From NCBI GenBank assembly GCA_003151375.1, contig PLXI01000182.1, forward strand, positions 23,463 through 36,867: 13,405 bases of DNA. The letters run 5' to 3'. The notes under the pieces were generated by a model that was not told where the DNA came from, did not search any database, and saw only the letters and a list, made by a program, of their open reading frames with translations. Made by a program: the position numbers and the translations under genes. Positions 7,370 through 12,560 of the stretch are shown piece after piece; the stretch's first letter is position 1; every line of letters begins with the position of its first letter. This stretch comes from Hyphomicrobiales bacterium (lineage in GTDB: Bacteria > Pseudomonadota > Alphaproteobacteria > Rhizobiales > Aestuariivirgaceae).

Positions 7370-8206
7370 ATGTCACGCAATATAGGAAGCGCTAAGACCC
7401 TCGAAAAACTAGATCCGGTTTGGGATCGTTTGCGTAGCGAAGCCAGTGAAATTGCACGAAATGAACCTGCTTTGGGTGGCTTTGTGTATTCATCGGTTTT
7501 GGCTCATGCTTCATTTGAAGAAGCCATGTCACATCGGTTGGCGCAACGGCTGGGGAGCGCAGACCTTGGGGCTGATGTCATTGTGAGCGGTTTTGCTGAC
7601 GCGCTGGCGCAGGAGCCGGAAATCGGACATTCGGCCCGGGCTGATATCATTGCCACTTTTGACAGGGATCCTGCATGTAACCGCTATATTGATCCGTTGC
7701 TTTATTTTAAGGGCTGGCAATCGTTGCAGGCGCATCGCATGGCGCATCGTTTGTGGCAGATGGGGCGCAAGGACTTCGCTTATTACATTCAGAGCCGTAC
7801 ATCGTTGATTTCTGCCGTGGACATCCACCCCAATGCCAAGATCGGCAAAGGCATTATGATCGACCATGGCCACGACATCGTTATTGGTGAGACTTGTGTA
7901 ATCGAAGACAATGTGTCGCTCATGCAGGGCGTTACACTTGGGGGCACAGGCAAAGAGGTTGGCGACCGCCATCCAAAGATCAGGCAGGGTGTTTTGATCG
8001 GGGCAGGCGCCAAGGTTTTAGGCAATATTGAAATCGGCCGTTGCAGCCGCGTGGCGGCTTGCTCAGTTGTGCTGCAGTCAGTAGCGCCCAATACCACCGT
8101 GGCAGGCGTTCCAGCTAAAGTGGTCGGCAAAGCTGGCTGTGCTGAGCCTTCACGAGCCATGGATCATCTGATTATGGATTATCAGATTGAGGCTGAAGAA
8201 GGTTGA
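7370..8206 (+). CDS. cysE: serine O-acetyltransferase
   Basis: This enzyme makes O-acetylserine from serine and acetyl-CoA, the committed step of cysteine synthesis, in the cytoplasm. From ATG 7370 the protein has 278 residues. The N-terminal helical SATase domain (about 15-140) is followed by a left-handed beta-helix. The catalytic pair D151 (VDIHPNAKIG) and H166 (MIDHGHDIVIGE) are 15 residues apart, as in E. coli CysE. The block VSLMQGVTLGGTGKEVGDRH is also diagnostic. An in-frame ATG at 7355 gives 283 residues; I prefer 7370 because GGGAGA lies seven bases upstream, while 7355 has GAGG only one base away. A short C-terminal tail follows the beta-helix, as expected for a CysK-binding or cysteine-feedback region. 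The DUF3126 gene follows 35 bases later. Confidence 0.96.
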   Translation: MSRNIGSAKTLEKLDPVWDRLRSEASEIARNEPALGGFVYSSVLAHASFEEAMSHRLAQRLGSADLGADVIVSGFADALAQEPEIGHSARADIIATFDRDPACNRYIDPLLYFKGWQSLQAHRMAHRLWQMGRKDFAYYIQSRTSLISAVDIHPNAKIGKGIMIDHGHDIVIGETCVIEDNVSLMQGVTLGGTGKEVGDRHPKIRQGVLIGAGAKVLGNIEIGRCSRVAACSVVLQSVAPNTTVAGVPAKVVGKAGCAEPSRAMDHLIMDYQIEAEEG

Positions 8207-8241
8207 GTTGTGGACATTAAATTTATTTTAAGGGGAATATA

Positions 8242-8451
8242 GTGAAGCCAGATGAACTTGTTAAATTGACCAAGTATTTTCGTAAAGTGTTCGCAAATGA
8301 CACGCTAGTTGCTAAGGCGCGTCCGCAGAAGAAGGATTCTTGTGAGCTTTATAGTGGCGAAGAATTCATAGGCGTCATTTTCCGCGATGACGAAGATGGC
8401 GAGCTTTCTTATAACTTTTCAATGGCCGTGCTTGAAATGGATTTGGAATAA
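8242..8451 (+). CDS. DUF3126 family protein
   Basis: This is a 69-residue acidic protein with no membrane segment or signal peptide. It matches what I recall of DUF3126 (PF11324): an LVKLTKYFRKVF helix, a central ARPQKKDSCELYSGEEFIGVIFRDDEDGE stretch of beta character, and an SYNFSMAVLEMDL end. The family is uncharacterised, small, and common in alphaproteobacteria, often beside cysE, as here. The start is GTG at 8242 with AAGGGGA about six bases upstream. No function is known; the location suggests expression with cysE. The family assignment rests on memory of the pattern and gene order. Confidence 0.85.
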   Translation: MKPDELVKLTKYFRKVFANDTLVAKARPQKKDSCELYSGEEFIGVIFRDDEDGELSYNFSMAVLEMDLE

Positions 8452-8566
8452 CCAATCACGTTAACCCAAATCATCATTGAGCCCTGAAGCGGCACGCAAA
8501 TTGCTCTCTCAGCATAAATACAATGGCCTGAACCAAACTGGGCCTTGGTTATGCGGGAGAGTATTG

Positions 8567-8875
8567 GTGGACGCTCAGGATATTGCTTATGGGTTTGCCT
8601 TATGTGCGGGGTTTGTGGCATCGGGTCTTATAGCGAGCCTGTGGGAATTTTTCACGGGTGAGCAGCTTGATCTCGACAGTTTCTCAAAATTGAGTTTTTT
8701 ATCGCCCTTTCGTGGCTTGGCTTATGTGTTGAGCATGCCCAGCCGGTGTTTTTTCGAAGGGTTGTCCACAGCCATCTCCAGGCCAACTTATTCAACATTT
8801 GCGCTGGCACTTGGCAGCGGGCTAGGTTTTCTGCAAGGGGTTGTTGTGATGACCCAGATTTTCGGCATCAAATAG
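8567..8875 (+). CDS. unrecognised two-helix membrane protein
   Basis: I do not recognise this gene with certainty. From GTG 8567 it encodes about 102 residues. There are two likely membrane helices, one near residues 6-28 (AYGFALCAGFVASGLIASLW) and one near 75-99 (FALALGSGLGFLQGVVVMTQ). Between them is a soluble stretch with LSFLSPFRGLAYVLSMPSRCFF. The frame is open upstream to a TTG at 8477, but that start has no ribosome-binding site, whereas GGGAGA lies six bases before GTG 8567. The general plan resembles short alphaproteobacterial two-helix DUF families such as DUF6949; that is a memory-based guess. The gene lies between DUF3126 (115 bases away) and the gamma-carbonic-anhydrase-like gene (10 bases away), so it is probably translated from the same transcript. 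Confidence 0.75.
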   Translation: MDAQDIAYGFALCAGFVASGLIASLWEFFTGEQLDLDSFSKLSFLSPFRGLAYVLSMPSRCFFEGLSTAISRPTYSTFALALGSGLGFLQGVVVMTQIFGIK

Positions 8876-8885
8876 GACAAGCTTA

Positions 8886-9407
8886 ATGGCAATCTATGCT
8901 CTCGGTAATTTAAAACCGCAGCTAGATATTGACAGTTGGGTTGCACCTTCTGCGGATGTGATGGGCAAAGTGCGCCTTTGCCCCGGTGCCAGTGTTTGGT
9001 TTGGCGCAGTGTTGCGCGGCGATAATGAACTCATCACGATTGGCGAGGGCAGCAATGTGCAAGACGGCGCTGTGTTGCATACAGATATTGGTGCACCTTT
9101 GGAAATTTCAAGAAATTGCACTGTCGGGCATAAGGCTGTTTTGCACGGTTGCAAAATTGGGGAGCAGAGTCTTGTGGGCATGGAAGCCATCATTCTGAAC
9201 CACGCCGTTGTTGGTGCTCGGTGTTTGATTGGTGCACATGCATTGATCCCGGAAGGCAAGATCATTCCTGATGGGTCAATGGTGATTGGCGCTCCCGGCA
9301 AGGTTGCCAAAATTTTATCAGATGAAGAACAGCACAAGCTTTTGTTGGCAGCGCAAAGTTATCAGCGCAATTGGCGCAGGTTTGTAGCTGAACTGAAGCC
9401 AGCATAA
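8886..9407 (+). CDS. gamma carbonic anhydrase family protein
   Basis: This 173-residue protein has a left-handed beta-helix built from hexapeptide repeats (VMGKVRLCPGASVWFGAVLRGDN and onward), followed by a C-terminal helix ending YQRNWRRFVAELKPA. The three zinc histidines of the YrdA/PaaY/CaiE and gamma-CA family are present: H65 (VLHTD), H82 and H87 (VGHKAVLHGC). Many family members are not efficient carbonic anhydrases, so the reaction, if any, is uncertain. The position usually written GMGA or GMNA reads GMEA here (E100). The ATG at 8886 follows AGGAC at suitable spacing. It is the last gene of the plus-strand run, and its stop codon overlaps the U-tract of the opposing gene's terminator. 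Confidence 0.93.
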   Translation: MAIYALGNLKPQLDIDSWVAPSADVMGKVRLCPGASVWFGAVLRGDNELITIGEGSNVQDGAVLHTDIGAPLEISRNCTVGHKAVLHGCKIGEQSLVGMEAIILNHAVVGARCLIGAHALIPEGKIIPDGSMVIGAPGKVAKILSDEEQHKLLLAAQSYQRNWRRFVAELKPA

Positions 9408-9452
9408 AAAAAGAGCCGATACTGCGCGTGGGGACGCTTGCAATACCGGCTC
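9406..9452 (-). terminator. intrinsic terminator of the transglutaminase-like gene
   Basis: Read on the minus strand, GAGCCGGTATTGC (9452-9440) pairs with GCAGTATCGGCTC (9425-9413). This makes a 13-bp stem with two G-U pairs and a 14-base loop, followed by seven U (9412-9406). The U-tract runs into the stop codon of the gamma-carbonic-anhydrase-like gene on the other strand. The plus strand has no U-tract after the stem, so it should terminate minus-strand transcription only. Confidence 0.88.
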
Positions 9453-9460
9453 CCAGTTAA

Positions 9461-9494
9461 CCCGGCTGCTTGGGGATGGGGGACGCCAGCCGGG
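9461..9494. repeat. inverted repeat in convergent intergenic region
   Basis: CCCGGCTG (9461-9468) and CAGCCGGG (9487-9494) form a perfect 8-bp stem with an 18-base G-rich loop. No U-tract follows on either strand, so it is not a classical terminator. The element GGGGACGC occurs in this loop region and again at about 9430 in the neighbouring terminator loop. The hairpin may help end plus-strand transcription in a factor-dependent way or protect the 3' end of the plus-strand transcript. Confidence 0.6.
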
Positions 9495-9517
9495 CGAAGT
9501 CAACTATGAGCGAAGGT

Positions 9518-10162
9518 TTAGTGGCCGCCTTCAGTTGATGAGGTTTGAACAAGTGTTGATGGCGCGCGTTGCAGGCTGACCCATTGATTGGCTTGCTCTT
9601 GTGATTGACGCTTCAAGAAGGTGTACCCCGTTTGGTTCCACAGCAAAATTTCTTCGCGGCGGTTATCCAGAATGAGATCGCCCTTATCCGTAGGGATAGT
9701 GAGCACGGCGTGGCCTTCACCTGTTTCTGTCAACACCACAGTCATCAGCATTTTGTCTGGGCTGATACCCAGCCCACTGAGATAACGCTTTTTAAGAAGC
9801 GCATAGCTGTGGCAAAGACCGGAATTGACCGGATAGGTCCAATAATTGATCATCCCAAAGTTCTGTACATCGGTCACACCACGGATGTTGGCATTGACGT
9901 ATTTGTTGATCTGGCTGATCTCACTCCACATCTGGTCTGTCAGAACCACAGGCTCGGCCTTGCCATTAGCGAATTTGCATTCCTCTTCGCCGCGTTCGCA
10001 GAAGCCGACATAGCCAATCGGTGGCAGGGTTTTGCCATAGATGGGGGCCGCAGCTAAATTAGCGTCGGGCTTGGCAAAGTGGCTGGTAGAGTCAGCTTTG
10101 GCTATGCCGCCCAGCAAAGTGGCAGATAGCAGAAGCGTGGATATGAATCCCTGAAGTCTCAT
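9518..10162 (-). CDS. exported transglutaminase-like cysteine peptidase (BTLCP/DUF920 type)
   Basis: This 214-residue protein has a Sec signal peptide (MRLQGFISTLLLSATLLGGIAKA, cleavage after about residue 23), so it acts in the periplasm. The mature part resembles the bacterial transglutaminase-like cysteine proteinase family (PF06035). A putative catalytic triad is C117 (SGLCHSYALLKKRYL), H151 (GEGHAVLTIPT) and D166 (GDLILDNRRE). The family's usual cysteine motif, as I recall it, is GDCEDYALLKR; here it reads GLCHSYALLKK, with the acidic residues replaced. Family members related to LapG cleave adhesins, but this member lacks LapD-like neighbours, so that function is not supported. C55 and C62 may form a disulphide. 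The gene stands alone on the minus strand with its own terminator. Confidence 0.88.
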   Translation of the reverse strand: MRLQGFISTLLLSATLLGGIAKADSTSHFAKPDANLAAAPIYGKTLPPIGYVGFCERGEEECKFANGKAEPVVLTDQMWSEISQINKYVNANIRGVTDVQNFGMINYWTYPVNSGLCHSYALLKKRYLSGLGISPDKMLMTVVLTETGEGHAVLTIPTDKGDLILDNRREEILLWNQTGYTFLKRQSQEQANQWVSLQRAPSTLVQTSSTEGGH

Positions 10163-10271
10163 GTTCTTAGCCCCGTTGGTGTTTTTTTGTTTTTCTTGTT
10201 GGGAGCAATGTAACAGGGGCAGGTTTCGCCAACGTTGGGAGTGGCGATATAAGTGTATGTAATTGTTAGTT

Positions 10272-10287
10272 AAATGCTATAGCATTT
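10272..10287. promoter_or_regulatory. 16-bp perfect palindrome, candidate operator
   Basis: AAATGCTATAGCATTT is its own reverse complement. It lies in the 216-base divergent region, about 110 bases before the peptidase start (10162) and 91 bases before tRNA-Leu (10379). The flanks TTA and TTAA are AT-rich. Its symmetry and place fit a dimeric repressor or activator site; the factor is unknown. A shorter palindrome, CCAACGTTGG, lies at 10229-10238. Confidence 0.45.
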
Positions 10288-10327
10288 GTTAACCATCGAA
10301 ATTGTCAGGCGCAGCGGCGCTAAGGGG

Positions 10328-10356
10328 TTGCGGAAATGCCATCCGCCTGTTATTTG
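10328..10356 (+). promoter_or_regulatory. possible promoter of tRNA-Leu(GAG)
   Basis: TTGCGG (10328-10333) and TATTTG (10351-10356) are 17 bases apart, which would place the start of transcription about 15 bases before the tRNA. The match to the -35/-10 consensus is partial. Confidence 0.3.
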
Positions 10357-10378
10357 CGGCCAAGTTTTGAAATGGCTT

Positions 10379-10463
10379 GCGGCCATGGCGGAATTGGTAG
10401 ACGCACTACCTTGAGGTGGTAACGGGGAAACTCGTGGAGGTTCGAGTCCTCTTGGCCGCACCA
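10379..10463 (+). tRNA. tRNA-Leu (anticodon GAG)
   Basis: This is an 85-base class II tRNA. The acceptor stem GCGGCCA (10379-10385) pairs with TGGCCGC (10453-10459), followed by A and an encoded CCA (10461-10463). The anticodon stem CTACC/GGTAA encloses TTGAGGT, giving anticodon GAG at 10413-10415, which reads CUC and CUU leucine codons. The outermost pair of this stem (C10406-A10422) is a mismatch. The variable arm is CGGG-GAAA-CTCG, and the T arm is GGAGG-TTCGAGT-CCTCT. No U-rich terminator follows, so read-through towards rpoZ is possible. Confidence 0.96.
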
Positions 10464-10536
10464 ACTCTTTCAAATGCCAATGAGTGGCGAAAGATTTGGT
10501 TAAGTACGTTGTGAACTGACGTTGCGGCTGTTGGCC

Positions 10537-10565
10537 TTGCCAAGGCCGTAGTTGGCAGCTAGAAG
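10537..10565 (+). promoter_or_regulatory. possible alphaproteobacterial housekeeping promoter of rpoZ
   Basis: GCTAGAAG (10558-10565) matches seven of eight positions of the Caulobacter-type -10 element GCTANAWC. TTGCCAA (10537-10543) lies 14 bases upstream, at the long end of the allowed spacing, and is a weaker match to TTGACGS. Transcription would start near 10571, giving a leader of about 30 bases. The -35 element falls inside the inverted repeat GGCCTTGCCAAGGCC (10533-10547). Confidence 0.3.
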
Positions 10566-10602
10566 GCCCCAACTTTCCCGAATTCTTTTGAGGAGTCCCA
10601 CA

Positions 10603-11007
10603 TTGGCACGCGTTACCATTGAAGACTGCATTGATAAATTGCCTAACCGTTTTGAGCTGGTGTTGCTTGCTGCACACCGCGCCCGCAACATTGCCCAAGG
10701 CCAGCAAATTACAGTTGACCGTGACAATGACAAAGACCCTGTGGTGAGTTTGCGCGAAATCGCTTCCACCAACATCAATTCTGATGATCTGCGCGAAGAG
10801 TTCATCCACGCTATGCAAAAGCAGGTTGAGGTGGATGAGGCTGAAGAAAGCGATACGCCGTTGATTTCGCAATCCGGCGATATGAGCATCGTGGACGATT
10901 CAGCTGATGTTGCCCAAATGGAACAGATGACTGAAGAAGAATTGCTGCGCGGCCTTGAAGGTCTGCCGCCAGCTGAAAGCCCAGGCAGCCAGCGCAACGG
11001 TTTCTGA
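10603..11007 (+). CDS. rpoZ: RNA polymerase omega subunit
   Basis: The omega subunit helps assemble and stabilise the beta-prime subunit of RNA polymerase. The 134-residue protein begins with the family block MARVTIEDCIDKLPNRFELV, followed by AAHRARNIAQG and DKDPVVSLREIA, and ends in a long acidic tail as in other alphaproteobacteria. The start is TTG at 10603, supported by AGGAG (10591-10595) seven bases upstream and by the family's N-terminus; no ATG fits. The frame stays open upstream to 10552, but that part is not conserved. In many relatives a spoT/relA gene follows rpoZ; here a strong terminator follows directly. Upstream is tRNA-Leu(GAG), 139 bases away on the same strand. Confidence 0.95.
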   Translation: MARVTIEDCIDKLPNRFELVLLAAHRARNIAQGQQITVDRDNDKDPVVSLREIASTNINSDDLREEFIHAMQKQVEVDEAEESDTPLISQSGDMSIVDDSADVAQMEQMTEEELLRGLEGLPPAESPGSQRNGF

Positions 11008-11025
11008 GTTTTCTGCATTGAAATT

Positions 11026-11056
11026 AAAAAGCCCGCTGATGAGCGGGCTTTTTTTT
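11026..11056 (+). terminator. intrinsic terminator after rpoZ, probably bidirectional
   Basis: AAAAAGCCCGCT (11026-11037) pairs perfectly with AGCGGGCTTTTT (11042-11053) around the loop GATG. On the plus strand the GC-rich stem ends in eight U (11049-11056). The matching A-run on the other side gives five U on the minus strand, so it can work in both directions. It starts 18 bases after the rpoZ stop. Confidence 0.95.
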
Positions 11057-11308
11057 AATTGCGTTTTTGGCATGCGAAAGCCCTTGTTCACCGTCACGAA
11101 CGAGACACCGGTGGAAAGGGACATTTCCGCCCCAAAATACAATAGGAATAAATGTCAAGAAAATTCTTGAGAATATGGTGGAATGATTCAAATTATTGGC
11201 AGGGTGGTTGACCAGTGCTCAGGCCCAAACCACAAAAAACTTCTTGCGGGGGGTAAAAAGTTGGGCGTAGCCTGTGAAGATAAAAATAACACTATAGGAG
11301 GAAGTAAA
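11057..11308 (+). other. non-coding leader and promoter region of the ABC transporter
   Basis: No gene is supported here. The stretch holds a hairpin GGTGGAAA-GGGACA-TTTCCGCC (11110-11131), a 12-base palindrome ATTCTTGAGAAT (11163-11174), a sigma-54-like element (11196-11212), and a two-part stem CAGG/CCTG plus CCCAA/TTGGG (11220-11228 with 11261-11274). The last structure ends 21 bases before the AGGAGG of the binding-protein gene. A weak sigma-70-like pair, TTGAGA (11167) and AATTAT (11191), overlaps the palindrome. I could not match any known riboswitch class. Confidence 0.5.
11196..11212 (+). promoter_or_regulatory. sigma-54-like promoter element
   Basis: TTGGCAGGGTGGTTGAC aligns with the consensus YTGGCACG-N4-TTGCW at exact spacing. 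The -24 element keeps TGGCA, and the -12 element reads TTGA in place of TTGC. The near-invariant C of the -12 GC is therefore missing, which lowers confidence. Transcription would start near 11223, about 86 bases before the binding-protein start. Confidence 0.35.
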
Positions 11309-12352
11309 ATGAAGAAACGTTCCAATTTTGCATTGTCGACATGCGTTGCAGCCATGACATTTATGTCGGCAAGCTTACTTAGCGTTGCCCATGCAGAAGA
11401 CCTGCCCACCGTTCGCTTAATGGTTGGCGGAATTGATAAGCAAATTTACATTCCCTACCAATTGGCTGAGAGCCTTGGTTTTTATAAAAAACATGGGGTG
11501 AATGTTGAATTGAGCACCGAACAGGATGGTGGCGTTGGTGCAGAAGATGCTGTCGTTTCTGGCCAAGTGGAAATGGCTGGCGCTTGGTATGTTCATGCAA
11601 TTGACTTTCAACTGCACGGCAAAAATGTCATTGGCATTGCACAGCTGGGCAATGCGCCTGGCGAGCGTATCATGTGCGCCAAAGGTTCAAATGTGAAGTC
11701 CCCCGAAGATTGGAAAGGCAAAGGCGTCGGCGTGACTGACATCGGATCGGGTACAGATGATTTGGTGCGCTATGTTTCTTCGCGCAGCAATATGACAACC
11801 AAAGACTACACCACGGTTGCCGCTCATGCTGGTCAAACGATGATTGCAGCGTTGAAGTTTGGGAAGATTGTTTGCGGCATCACAACCCAACCTACAGTGA
11901 ACGCAATTGAAAAGCTCGATGTGGGCTATTCGGCGATTGATCTTTCAACCGGTGACGGTGTTAAAAAATGGCTTGGTGGCTATTGGCCAACAGCGTCTGT
12001 TTTGGCACGCGGCGACTGGGTTGATAAAAACAAGGAAACAACTCAGAAATTTGTGACGGCCATTGTGGAAACAATGCATTGGATGGACACTCATAGTGCT
12101 GCTGAAATTGCCGACAAATTGCCCAAAGACTTCGTGAGCAATCCACTGTCCACGAAAGAAGAATATATTAAAGCGTTGGACAGCGATAAGGGCCAGTTTA
12201 TTGCCGATGGTATGATGCCAGATGGTGGACCACAGACGGTTTTGGACGTCGAAAAAGCGGCAGGCAAAGCCAAGGGAGAGGTTGATCTTGCCAAGACCTT
12301 TACCAATGACTTTGTGATCGCTGCCAACAAGGAGCTCGGTTACACGAAGTAA
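11309..12352 (+). CDS. ABC transporter substrate-binding protein, NMT1/SsuA/TauA type
   Basis: This is a 347-residue periplasmic binding protein with a Sec signal peptide (MKKRSNFALS onward, cleavage after AHA at 27-29) and no lipobox cysteine, so it should be soluble in the periplasm. The mature part begins VRLMVGGIDKQIYIPYQLAESLGFYKKHGV, the usual opening of NMT1/THI5-like and SsuA/TauA proteins, and continues with IMCAKGSNVKSPEDWKGKGVGV, the second conserved block. Such proteins bind alkanesulphonates, taurine, nitrate, thiamine precursors, riboflavin or aromatic acids; sequence alone does not tell which. ATG 11309 was chosen because AGGAGG (11296-11301) lies seven bases upstream and the signal peptide starts there; the frame's opening to 11183 is not conserved. 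It is the first gene of the transporter operon. Confidence 0.93.
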   Translation: MKKRSNFALSTCVAAMTFMSASLLSVAHAEDLPTVRLMVGGIDKQIYIPYQLAESLGFYKKHGVNVELSTEQDGGVGAEDAVVSGQVEMAGAWYVHAIDFQLHGKNVIGIAQLGNAPGERIMCAKGSNVKSPEDWKGKGVGVTDIGSGTDDLVRYVSSRSNMTTKDYTTVAAHAGQTMIAALKFGKIVCGITTQPTVNAIEKLDVGYSAIDLSTGDGVKKWLGGYWPTASVLARGDWVDKNKETTQKFVTAIVETMHWMDTHSAAEIADKLPKDFVSNPLSTKEEYIKALDSDKGQFIADGMMPDGGPQTVLDVEKAAGKAKGEVDLAKTFTNDFVIAANKELGYTK

Positions 12353-12360
12353 CCGCGCTG

Positions 12361-12560
12361 GTTGAAATGCAATTGGAAGGGTGGCCGCGTAAGTGGTCAT
12401 CCTTCTCTGCACTCGAACATCTGCAATTTTTTGATAAAAACGACTCATAGCAGTTGAAATGTTTTGATAGAAATAGCGATTGGATTTCACAACCACCTCG
12501 TCACAAAAATGGCAGAGTAAGTAGGATTGAAATCATAATAAAAGGGGGGGGGTTGAAATG
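12361..12560 (+). repeat. three exact copies of GTTGAAATG and a paired TTTTGATARAAA repeat
   Basis: GTTGAAATG occurs at 12361-12369, 12453-12461 and 12552-12560; the last copy contains the ATPase start codon. ATTGAAATC at 12526-12534 is a near copy. TTTTGATAAAAA (12429-12440) and TTTTGATAGAAA (12462-12473) are direct repeats 33 bases apart, about three helical turns. The 205-base gap is otherwise non-coding. Confidence 0.6.
12376..12405 (+). other. intercistronic hairpin after the binding-protein gene
   Basis: GAAGGGTGGCC (12376-12386) pairs with GGTCATCCTTC (12395-12405) in 11 bp with two G-U pairs and an 8-base loop. No U-run follows. It begins 23 bases after the binding-protein stop. By analogy with malE-malF and similar operons, it may stabilise the upstream mRNA or trim transcription into the ATPase gene, giving more binding protein than membrane complex. 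Confidence 0.6.

Noticed and set aside
8477..8566. TTG start for the small membrane protein
   Set aside because: No ribosome-binding site precedes it, and the first 30 residues do not look like part of a membrane protein; GTG 8567 has GGGAGA at good spacing.
9461..9494. Rho-independent terminator for the plus-strand run
   Set aside because: The stem is good but no U-tract follows it, so it is listed only as an inverted repeat.
9605..10057. 150-codon plus-strand frame opposite the transglutaminase-like gene
   Set aside because: It is a shadow of a well-supported gene with signal peptide and catalytic triad.
10552..10602. Upstream extension of rpoZ to an ATG at 10552
   Set aside because: The extension is not part of the omega family, and TTG 10603 has a strong ribosome-binding site.
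11183..11308. N-terminal extension of the binding protein by 42 codons
   Set aside because: It would bury the signal peptide; the AGGAGG before 11309 and the signal sequence fix the start.
11057..11308. Thiamine pyrophosphate riboswitch, considered because the binding protein is THI5/NMT1-like
   Set aside because: The conserved CUGAGA and ACCUGAUCUGG-type elements are absent.
12367..12450. Possible 27-codon reading frame after the binding-protein gene
   Set aside because: It has no Shine-Dalgarno sequence and its bases are explained by the hairpin and repeats.
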